Of a stretch of 7,212 bases of DNA, positions 1 through 5,618 are shown in pieces (position 1 is the first letter of the stretch; every line of letters begins with the position of its first letter). The position numbers and the translations under genes are program-made. The DNA is from Parvularcula sp039198765. Lineage in GTDB: Bacteria > Pseudomonadota > Alphaproteobacteria > Caulobacterales > Parvularculaceae. The notes beneath the pieces were generated by a model. That model saw nothing but the letters and a program-made list of their open reading frames with translations. It did no database searches and was not told the origin of the DNA. The stretch spans positions 1 to 7,212 of the forward strand of contig JBCCTF010000174.1 in assembly GCA_039198765.1 (NCBI GenBank), in the 5' to 3' direction.

Positions 1-1
1 A

Positions 2-1240
2 ACGGACACGATCCTTAACCCCCTCGATGCGCGTTCACCAAACTGGTCCGTGTTCGGTGAAGTTACCTCAAAGGCCGGTTTCGACGCTATCGCGTCCGCC
101 ATGATCCCGCGAGGACTTCACGGCGATCCCGTCTGGGCGGATTCCGCGAGGCTTGTGTTCTCGACGGCGGCGCAGCTCCTTGTGGGTGACGGCAAACCAA
201 CCAACAAGGACCTTGTTGATACGCTTCTGACGGACGACCTCGACGAGCTGGGCACCTTCTTCGAGGGCACGCCTGCCGCGCCGATCATCTCAGCGGACAG
301 CCCCAAAATGACCAACTCGGTCCGGATGATGCTGAACACCTATCTCGACGGATTGCGTCTTCTCCCAGCAGACGGAGAACCCTTCTCGATCACCGATTGG
401 ATCGAGAACGACGAGGTCGGAAGCACGCTCTTTCTGTCCTCACGAGCGGACATGCACGAGACCCTGAAACCTCTCCTCACGGTTTGGATGGACACAGCCG
501 TCCGGGCTCTGATGTCCCGCCCGCGCGATCCGTTCCGGCGGGTGTGGTTCATCTTGGACGAGGTCGCGGCGCTCCAGTTCCTGCCCTCGATCATGGACGG
601 TCTCGCCCGAGGGCGGCAGTTCGGTGCGGCCTTCGTTCTCGGTATCCAGGCCCAGTCCCAGCTGAGACAGATCTACGGACCTGACGGGGCGCAATCCCTC
701 TCCTCAGTCTGCAGAACGAAGCTCATCCTCGCGGCCGCCGACGCGGACACCGCCAAGTGGTATGCTGACTTCCTTGGACGCCAGGAAAGCTCCCGTTCCA
801 ATGAGAACGTCTCCTTCGGTGCCAACACCATCCGCGACGGCGTGATGGTCGCCCGGCAAGAGAAGATCGAGCACCTTGTGATCCCCGAAGAGATCATGAA
901 CCTACACTCGCTCGAGGGATTTCTGAAACTGCCCGAAGGCTTCCCGCTGGCGAAAGTCGAGTTGCCGTTGGTCATTCGAGAGGACATCGCGTCAGCCTTC
1001 GAACCGAGACCATCCGACGGTCTGCTGGTGACCCGTGCGGGACATAGGAGGCGCACGAAAAGTTCGAAGCCAAAGCGCTCTGACGACGGACCCGACCTCT
1101 TCTCTCAAGATGAAGCTGTGAGCGATGATCTGACGGGTCTGTCGAAGGGTAGCATCGACAGTCCTTGCGACGAGGCTGACGCGAGCGAGCGGCCAGGAGA
1201 AGAACAACAGACCTTCCCCAGCTGGGATGCAGAGCTGTGA
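2..1240 (+). CDS. traD: TraD-type conjugative coupling protein, C-terminal part (5' end outside window)
   Basis: This is the type IV coupling protein, an inner-membrane hexameric ATPase that links the relaxosome to the mating-pair channel and pumps the transfer strand. The frame is open from base 2, and the first residues (DTILNPLDARSPNW) are the conserved block that follows Walker A in TraD/TrwB proteins. The GTG at 50 is therefore internal and the gene is cut by the window edge; 412 codons are visible. Seen: Walker B ILDE (D186/E187 of the visible part, bases 557-562), then RGRQFG (203-208), then GIQAQSQLRQIYG (214-226), matching the order in F TraD (hhhDE, ARKFG, GIQSYAQL.DIYG). A later SFGANTIRDGV block also fits F TraD. 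The last 80 or so residues are a charged, low-complexity tail; in F TraD the tail contacts the relaxosome. Walker A and the transmembrane segments must lie upstream. No relaxase gene follows, unlike the traD-traI order of F. The F-type assignment is from family knowledge. Confidence 0.9.
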   Translation, partial: TDTILNPLDARSPNWSVFGEVTSKAGFDAIASAMIPRGLHGDPVWADSARLVFSTAAQLLVGDGKPTNKDLVDTLLTDDLDELGTFFEGTPAAPIISADSPKMTNSVRMMLNTYLDGLRLLPADGEPFSITDWIENDEVGSTLFLSSRADMHETLKPLLTVWMDTAVRALMSRPRDPFRRVWFILDEVAALQFLPSIMDGLARGRQFGAAFVLGIQAQSQLRQIYGPDGAQSLSSVCRTKLILAAADADTAKWYADFLGRQESSRSNENVSFGANTIRDGVMVARQEKIEHLVIPEEIMNLHSLEGFLKLPEGFPLAKVELPLVIREDIASAFEPRPSDGLLVTRAGHRRRTKSSKPKRSDDGPDLFSQDEAVSDDLTGLSKGSIDSPCDEADASERPGEEQQTFPSWDAEL

Positions 1241-1361
1241 AACTGCGAGGGAACAAACCAGCCAGTCCGCGGCCCTCGACGTTTGACAGAGGCGGCCGTC
1301 CGTTCCGAAGGTCGAACATGCTTCGTCACAGCACTCCCCTTCCCATCGCTCGTGCACCCAG
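1241..1361 (+). other. traD-ycaQ intergenic region with weak dyad and lone -35 box
   Basis: This 121-bp gap holds a 6-bp dyad, CGAGGG (1246-1251) and CCCTCG (1273-1278), just after the traD stop. It has a 21-base loop and no T-run, so it is at best a weak terminator. A perfect TTGACA lies at 1283-1288, but the bases 16-18 further on show no convincing -10 box. It could belong to a ycaQ promoter read by a relaxed alphaproteobacterial sigma factor. This is an inference with low certainty. Confidence 0.25.
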
Positions 1362-2534
1362 GTGAAGGCCAAGCTTCGCATCCCCAACCGTTCGGCCCGG
1401 CGGCTCTGGCTCCATGCCCAGGGCCTGTCCGGAACACCGACTGGCCCGCTCGACTTGGGCCGGGTCATCGAGCGGCTAGGCTTCGTCCAGCTCGATACCA
1501 TCCAGGTCGTCGCTCGGGCGCACCACCACATTCTGTGGAGCCGCAACCAGAACTACCGCGAGGGCATGCTCGGCGAGCACATGACCAGGCAGCGCCGGGT
1601 CTTCGAGCACTTCACCCACGACGCCTCGGTCATCCCGATGGCGTTCTACCCCTTCTGGGGACGCCAGTTCCGGCGCCTCGAAGAGAAGGTCCGCGGCTGG
1701 GAATGGCACCGGGCCATGCTGCCCGTGGAAGGACGGGAAGCAATCAAGGCTCGGATCAGATCCGAAGGTCCGCTTTCGACAAAAGACTTCGATACGAAGC
1801 TTCAAGGCGAGAAGACGATGTGGTCGCGCCCGCCGCACAAGCTCGCCCTCGACTATCTCTGGTACGCAGGAGAACTCTCCACCTCGCACCGCGAGAACTT
1901 CACCAAGTTCTACGATCTGACCGAGCGCGTGATCCCCGAGCGGTTCCGAGATGAAAAGAAATCCGACGCCGAGCAAATCGACTGGCTATGCAAAGGTGCC
2001 CTCGACCGCCTGGCGTTCGGAACCGAAGGCGACATTGCGAAGTTCTGGGACGCTGTCGACAACAGCGAAGCCAAGAAATGGGTGGCCTCGCACCCGAGCG
2101 ATCTCGTCCCCGTCGAGATCGAAAGCGCCGACGGCGAATGGAAGACAGCTCTAGCACCGGGCGACATTGAGACGAGGCTTGATACTGTTCCCACCCCGAC
2201 CAGTCGCCTCCGTCTTCTCAACCCCTTCGATCCGGTGATCAGGGACCGCGTTCGACTCCAACGTCTCTTCGGGTTCGAATACACGGTTGAAATGTTCGTC
2301 CCCGCCGCAAAACGCCGATGGGGCTACTATGTCTACCCGCTCCTTGAGGGCGACCGCTTCGTAGGCCGGATCGAGGTCAAGGCCGATCGAAAGCTCGGCA
2401 ATCTGAACGTTCTGAACCTCTGGCCCGAACCCGGCATCAAGTGGACAGGAACGCGAGAGGTCAAACTTCAATCCGAGCTTGAGCGCTTGGCGCGCTTTAC
2501 GTCCGTGGATGAAATCGTGGGGTTGCACCTTTGA
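1362..2534 (+). CDS. ycaQ: YcaQ/AlkX-family winged-helix DNA glycosylase (interstrand crosslink repair)
   Basis: The 390-residue protein is close in length to E. coli YcaQ (about 410). It belongs to the winged-helix HTH_42 (DUF1006) family, whose studied members AlkZ and YcaQ/AlkX excise N7-alkylated purines and unhook nitrogen-mustard-type interstrand crosslinks. The catalytic block FVQLDTIQVVARA is at residues 41-53. Its Q43-L44-D45 is the QxD signature of the AlkX branch, rather than the QxQ of Streptomyces AlkZ. Further family matches are FYDLTERVIPERF near residue 185, LLNPFDPVIRDR near 285, and the C-terminal AKRRWGYYVYPLLEGDRFVGR segment. The start is GTG with no clear Shine-Dalgarno. 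It is chosen because family N-termini begin about here (RIPNRSARRLWLHAQGL) and no better start exists. The gene stands alone, between traD and the IS island. It looks intact. A role in repairing host or incoming mobile DNA is inference from context. Confidence 0.92.
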   Translation: MKAKLRIPNRSARRLWLHAQGLSGTPTGPLDLGRVIERLGFVQLDTIQVVARAHHHILWSRNQNYREGMLGEHMTRQRRVFEHFTHDASVIPMAFYPFWGRQFRRLEEKVRGWEWHRAMLPVEGREAIKARIRSEGPLSTKDFDTKLQGEKTMWSRPPHKLALDYLWYAGELSTSHRENFTKFYDLTERVIPERFRDEKKSDAEQIDWLCKGALDRLAFGTEGDIAKFWDAVDNSEAKKWVASHPSDLVPVEIESADGEWKTALAPGDIETRLDTVPTPTSRLRLLNPFDPVIRDRVRLQRLFGFEYTVEMFVPAAKRRWGYYVYPLLEGDRFVGRIEVKADRKLGNLNVLNLWPEPGIKWTGTREVKLQSELERLARFTSVDEIVGLHL

Positions 2535-2554
2535 GGTCCTCTTCGACTGAAAAG

Positions 2555-2728
2555 GCGCAATCGCGTTGAAAAACTCCGCACTCATGGGAAGAGACGCATA
2601 CTGTTTATATTACCTAGCGCTAGCAGGTCGTTCAAAAGGTGAGCCTGTCAACAGGCAGCTGTGCCGCGCAACAACCAGAAAAAATCTATACCGATTTTCA
2701 GACCCCGGTTTTTTCAACACAATGGCGC
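2555..2728. mobile_element. Mini-element (MITE-like) with IS1182-type ends
   Basis: This is a gene-free segment of about 165 bp whose two ends resemble those of the adjacent IS. The left end from 2560 reads ATCGCGTTGAAAAACTC; the right end (to 2723), read on the opposite strand, is ATTGTGTTGAAAAAACC. They differ mainly by two C/T transitions. GCGC flanks the element one base outside each end (2555-2558 and 2725-2728), and in both places it is preceded by G. The interior has a 10-bp palindrome CTAGCGCTAG (2614-2623) and a perfect hairpin GCCTGT-CA-ACAGGC (2643-2656). No credible ORF is present. It is probably a non-autonomous derivative or an internally deleted relic mobilised by an IS1182-like transposase. 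It could instead be a decayed fragment of a second IS. Confidence 0.6.
2614..2656. repeat. Palindrome and hairpin inside the mini-element
   Basis: A 10-bp perfect palindrome, CTAGCGCTAG (2614-2623), is followed 19 bases later by a 6-bp stem with a 2-base centre, GCCTGT-CA-ACAGGC (2643-2656). These are directly visible. Their role is unknown; secondary structure is common in small non-autonomous elements. Confidence 0.5.
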
Positions 2729-2743
2729 GATTGTGTTGAAAAA
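2710..2743. repeat. Head-to-head IS ends forming a 34-bp palindrome
   Basis: The right end of the mini-element (TTTTTCAACACAAT, 2710-2723) and the left end of the complete IS (ATTGTGTTGAAAAA, 2730-2743) are perfect 14-bp inverted copies separated by GGCGCG. The palindrome arises because two elements with related termini abut. It could fold into a hairpin and could act as a transposase-binding junction. Confidence 0.85.
2725..2743 (+). repeat. IS left terminal inverted repeat
   Basis: Nineteen bases are identical to the reverse complement of 4249-4267. Similarity continues weakly inwards: TC at 2745-2746 also matches. The first four bases, GCGC, may be target sequence. Confidence 0.88.
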
Positions 2744-2804
2744 CTCACTTCGTCCGTAGGCCGAACACGTCTGATCTCTTTGCGAAGCGGTGGAGATGCT
2801 GGCG

Positions 2805-4178
2805 ATGATGGGCGATCGGCTGAGCGGGCAGGAGCAGCTCTTCTACGCGTTCTCGCTCGAAGGGTTCGTACCAGAGGATCATCTGCTGCGGTCGGTCGAC
2901 CGGTTCATCGATCTAGCGGGCGTTCGGACCAAGCTTCAGCCGTTCTATAGCTCGACTGGACGGCCTTCGATTTGCCCCGAGCTGATGATCCGGATGCTTT
3001 TGGTGGGCTACCTCCTCGGCATTCGCTCTGAGCGGCGGCTCTGCGAAGAGGTGCATCTCAATCTCGCCTATCGGTGGTTCTGTCGGCTCGGTCTCGACGG
3101 CCAAGTGCCCGATCATTCGACCTTCTCGAAGAACCGGCACGGTCGCTTCCGCGAGAGCGATATCTTCCGGCAGCTCTTTGACGAAGTCCTTCAGCGGTGC
3201 ATGGCCGAGGGACTTGTGGGTGGCGAAGGCTTCTCCGTGGATGCAAGCCTGATCGCTGCGGATGCCGACCGCTGCAAAGGACCGCCGGGCGAGGAAGGCC
3301 TGCCTCCCGACAAGACCAGCCGTGCGATCACCGAGTATCTCAAGACCCTGGATGACGCAGCCTTCGGTGCTGCGACAACGAAGGTGCCGAAGTTCATCTC
3401 GGCGACTGATCCAGCCTCACGCTGGACAGGAGCCCACCGCGGGCCAGCCTTCTTCGCTTACAGCGTCAACTATCTCATCGACAACGAGAACGCGGTAATC
3501 GTCGACGTCGAACCCAGTACTGCGATCCGGCAGGGTGAGATTCTCGCGACGAAGCGGATGATCGAGCGGACCGAAGACCGCCACGCTCTCTACCCAGAGC
3601 GCCTTGCTGGTGACACCGGTTATGGCTCTGCGGAGATGCTGGGTTGGCTCGTAGAAGAGAAAGGGATCGAGCCGCACATCCCCGTCTTCGACAAGAGCCG
3701 ACGCCGCGATGGCACCTTTAGTCGTGAAGACTTCCGCTACGAACTTGAAGGCGACCGGTACGTCTGCCCCGCCGGGAAGGAGCTGGTCCGTTACCGTCGG
3801 GCCGGACGGGCAGCGAAGGCAAAGCCGTGTGCTGATGGCCTCGTCCGATACTACGCCCTGAAAGCCGACTGCGAAGCCTGCCCAATGAAGCTGCGCTGCA
3901 GCCCTAAGACGCCTCAGCGGAAGGTCACCCGGCACGTCCACGAAGGAGCGCGCGATTTGGCGAGGGAGCTCTCGAAGACTGATGCCTACGCCCGGTCCCG
4001 GAGGGAGCGAAAGAAGGTCGAAATGTGCTTCGCCCACCTCAAGCGGGTTCTGAAGCTCAGGCAGCTCCGGCTCCGCGGCCCAACGGGTGCCCGAGACGAG
4101 TTCACCCTCGCCGCCCTCGCTCAAAACCTGAGAAAACTCGCCAAGCTGAGACCGATGACACCAAGCCCCACCCACTGA
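2805..4178 (+). CDS. IS1182-family DDE transposase
   Basis: This transposase cuts and joins the element ends. It has 457 residues from ATG 2805. That start is preferred because family members commonly begin MMG and because GGTGGAG (2789-2795) lies about 9 bases upstream; the frame is open from a GTG at 2790. The N-terminal region has the family block GRPSICPELMIRMLLVGYLLG, then RSERRLCEEVHLNLAYRWFC and PDHSTFSKNRHGRFRESD. Catalytic DDE residues are D146 in FSVDASL (bases 3240-3242), D270 in AGDTGYGSAEM (3612-3614) and E406 in KKVEMCFAHLKR (4020-4022). A cysteine-rich insert (CPAGKE, then C-x2-C-x4-C in DCEACPMKLRC) before the E is typical of the family and may bind zinc. No frameshift or stop interrupts it, so it is probably active, and it could also act on the mini-element next door. 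Confidence 0.95.
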   Translation: MMGDRLSGQEQLFYAFSLEGFVPEDHLLRSVDRFIDLAGVRTKLQPFYSSTGRPSICPELMIRMLLVGYLLGIRSERRLCEEVHLNLAYRWFCRLGLDGQVPDHSTFSKNRHGRFRESDIFRQLFDEVLQRCMAEGLVGGEGFSVDASLIAADADRCKGPPGEEGLPPDKTSRAITEYLKTLDDAAFGAATTKVPKFISATDPASRWTGAHRGPAFFAYSVNYLIDNENAVIVDVEPSTAIRQGEILATKRMIERTEDRHALYPERLAGDTGYGSAEMLGWLVEEKGIEPHIPVFDKSRRRDGTFSREDFRYELEGDRYVCPAGKELVRYRRAGRAAKAKPCADGLVRYYALKADCEACPMKLRCSPKTPQRKVTRHVHEGARDLARELSKTDAYARSRRERKKVEMCFAHLKRVLKLRQLRLRGPTGARDEFTLAALAQNLRKLAKLRPMTPSPTH

Positions 4179-4209
4179 GGCGGGGCCGGAAGACAGGAGC
4201 ACCTGAATC

Positions 4210-4253
4210 CTGACGGATCGAAGCTCCTTAAACCGTCAGAGCTCCGACTTTTT
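4210..4253 (+). terminator. Possible weak terminator after the transposase
   Basis: The inverted pair CTGACGG (4210-4216) and CCGTCAG (4233-4239) forms a 7-bp stem with a 16-base loop. A T5 run follows at 4249-4253, inside the right inverted repeat. The long loop and the 9-base gap to the T-run make it a poor intrinsic terminator. If it is not functional, transposase transcripts would read into the cas operon. Confidence 0.3.
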
Positions 4254-4267
4254 CAACACAATCGCGC
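4249..4267 (-). repeat. IS right terminal inverted repeat
   Basis: This is the perfect 19-bp inverted copy of 2725-2743. The last four bases, GCGC, may be target duplication. The host sequence resumes at 4268. Confidence 0.88.
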
Positions 4268-4398
4268 ATTTGCGGACATCACGCAGGGAATGGAAAGCCA
4301 GTTGCGGCGATTAGGCGAACTTCGCCGTTCGCGCTACTGCGCCAAGGGGTTGCAACCTTTCCGTGCCTTCGTAAAGGAAGTCGCGCAGGGAGGCATGG
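4268..4398 (+). promoter_or_regulatory. cas operon upstream region with several dyads
   Basis: This is the only sequence between the IS and cas7, so it should hold the native operon promoter, unless the IS supplies one. No convincing -35/-10 pair is seen. It is rich in short dyads: GCGAAC-TTCGCC-GTTCGC (4315-4332), overlapping GGCGA-ACT-TCGCC (4314-4326); GCGC-TACT-GCGC (4331-4342); the 10-bp palindrome GGTTGCAACC (4348-4357); and CCTT-CGTA-AAGG (4366-4377). These could be operator sites or a structured leader. No CRISPR-type direct repeats are present. Confidence 0.4.
4387..4393 (+). promoter_or_regulatory. Ribosome binding site of cas7
   Basis: AGGGAGG lies 5 bases before ATG 4399. It also lies 1 base before an out-of-frame ATG at 4395, which is too close to use. 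This site fixes the cas7 start. Confidence 0.75.
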
Positions 4399-5613
4399 AT
4401 GGATCACGAGAAACTAATGGACGCCGTTCGCAACGGCGCTGCGTTCCGGCGTCGGCAACGTCTGCAACCGGTTGGCGGGGCCGGTGATAAGGTGTTCCCC
4501 CCAACATACCCGGGTCCGGGCTCGAACGATCCAGCGCAGCATGTCTTCGAGGACCGGCGCGTCGCCGAAGAGGACAAGCCGGTAAGTTGCGTACTGATCG
4601 ACAGCGTGCAGAGCCAGGCAAACAGGCTAGAGGAAGCGCTGCTGCTCGCTATCCAGGCGGGCGAGATCGAGTTGCCGCATGTTGCGACCGACATCGTTTT
4701 TCCGAAAGAAATGAAGGATACAGCAGAAGAAGCCGGCTACGAGTTGGTTGACCCTGGAAGAATTACCTCGCTTGAGACGCCACACCGCGTGTTCGATGCG
4801 ATCCTGCGCGACAGTGAAAAGGACAAGACGCCGTTCAACGAAACCGAGGTGGGCAAGCGCCTCCAGAAGGCGACGATGCGCAACGCGACAGCGGTCCTGG
4901 AACTATCGCCGAACTCGCTTCTATTCGGCGCCTGGAACTCGACCGGCACGGGCGGCGGCCTCGGCGCGAAGTTTCAGCGCTGCGTCGTCAGTGAGATCAT
5001 CGGGTACGGAGCGGTTGTGGGGAAGCGGACCAGTAGTCGTATCGATCCGTTGGGTGTACAGAAAGGCGCTAACATCTACGGAACTAAATCGGAATGGATC
5101 CACGAGCCTCGCACGACGAAGGACAAGCCCGTCCGGCCTTCCGAAGTCAATCATGGGAACATTCGTCCCGACGTCGAGGATCTCGGCGTCACCTTCGAGT
5201 ATGCCGAACAGTGCGCCGTTGTCACACTGGCTGGACTGCGCCACTTTCGCTTTGGAGGCGACGCGGCGCGGGATGAGGCGGCTCGGACTTACCTTGCGGC
5301 CCTTGGCCTCTACGCGCTCGCAGCGAACGATAAGGCCGGCTACAGTCTACGCTCGCGCTGTGACCTCGTTGCAGACGAAGAGACTGGTCCGGCCCCGATC
5401 GAGCTAATCGGGGCGAATGGAAAGCCCGAGACCGTGTCCCTCGACAACGCGAAAGCGCTGTACGCGGCAGCACTGGACACTGCCCGACAAGCGGGTTTCG
5501 ATCTGAACGCTGAACCCCTCTTGCTCGTCCCGCAGGCCAAGCTTCTGGAGATCGTGCGCGGCAGCCAGGAGATGGCCTGGAAGGGTCAGGGCACGGACGA
5601 CAACGAGGAATAG
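4399..5613 (+). CDS. cas7: Type I-G (I-U) CRISPR Cas7 backbone protein Csb1
   Basis: Csb1 (GSU0053 family) is the Cas7-type RAMP protein that coats the crRNA spacer as repeated subunits of the type I-G effector complex. The 404-residue product starts at ATG 4399 behind a strong AGGGAGG. Family signatures in order: RRRQRLQPVGGAGDKVFPPTY (residues 17-37); VLIDSVQSQANRLEEALL (65-82); LLFGAWNSTGTGGGLGAKFQR (174-194); VVSEIIGYGAVVGKRTSSRID (196-216), continuing into PLGV; GYSLRSRCDL (314-323), typical near the C-terminal part. No truncation or frameshift is seen. The last 10 residues are acidic (TDDNEE). It is the first gene of the visible operon; csb2 starts 5 bp after its stop. An N-terminal acceptor fold and RNA-binding thumb are expected for the family but cannot be placed from sequence alone. 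Confidence 0.93.
   Translation: MDHEKLMDAVRNGAAFRRRQRLQPVGGAGDKVFPPTYPGPGSNDPAQHVFEDRRVAEEDKPVSCVLIDSVQSQANRLEEALLLAIQAGEIELPHVATDIVFPKEMKDTAEEAGYELVDPGRITSLETPHRVFDAILRDSEKDKTPFNETEVGKRLQKATMRNATAVLELSPNSLLFGAWNSTGTGGGLGAKFQRCVVSEIIGYGAVVGKRTSSRIDPLGVQKGANIYGTKSEWIHEPRTTKDKPVRPSEVNHGNIRPDVEDLGVTFEYAEQCAVVTLAGLRHFRFGGDAARDEAARTYLAALGLYALAANDKAGYSLRSRCDLVADEETGPAPIELIGANGKPETVSLDNAKALYAAALDTARQAGFDLNAEPLLLVPQAKLLEIVRGSQEMAWKGQGTDDNEE
5605..5609 (+). promoter_or_regulatory. Ribosome binding site of csb2
   Basis: GAGGA lies inside the final codons of cas7, 9 bases before GTG 5619. This placement supports translational coupling of the two genes and the choice of the GTG start. Confidence 0.6.
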
Positions 5614-5618
5614 GCGTC

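Larger units (their letters stand above)
2725..4267 (+). mobile_element. Complete IS1182-family insertion sequence, about 1.54 kb
   Basis: The element is bounded by 19-bp perfect inverted repeats, GCGCGATTGTGTTGAAAAA at 2725-2743 and its reverse complement at 4249-4267. It carries one intact transposase gene. Its length falls in the usual range for the family. The outer GCGC at each end may be a 4-bp target duplication (GCGC is itself palindromic) rather than part of the inverted repeat. If so, the element proper is 2729-4263. No other gene is carried. It separates ycaQ from the CRISPR-Cas operon and is transcribed in the same direction as both. Confidence 0.9.

Noticed and set aside
1283..1311. 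TTGACA as a full sigma-70 promoter for ycaQ
   Set aside because: The -35 hexamer is perfect, but no TATAAT-like hexamer lies at the right spacing, so I did not call a promoter.
1283..1954. 223-codon plus-strand frame starting before ycaQ
   Set aside because: It is out of frame with ycaQ and rich in Pro, Arg and Ala, as expected for a shifted reading of GC-rich coding DNA. The ycaQ frame has clear family motifs throughout.
2639..2950. 103-codon plus-strand frame crossing the IS left end
   Set aside because: It spans the mini-element/IS junction and the transposase N-terminus in another frame, so it is a chance frame.
3417..4202. 261-codon open frame on the minus strand
   Set aside because: It lies opposite the intact transposase gene, has no recognisable motif, and is explained by high-GC codon bias leaving the antisense frame open.
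4268..4398. Possible CRISPR array or degenerate repeats near the cas genes
   Set aside because: Only an 8-base repeat (CGCAGGGA at 4282 and 4384) is seen. There are no evenly spaced direct repeats of 28-37 bases.
4290..4487. 65-codon frame upstream of and overlapping cas7
   Set aside because: AGGGA directly touches its ATG (no spacing), it overlaps the well-supported cas7 start out of frame, and the peptide is Arg-rich without motif. I treat 4268-4398 as leader sequence.
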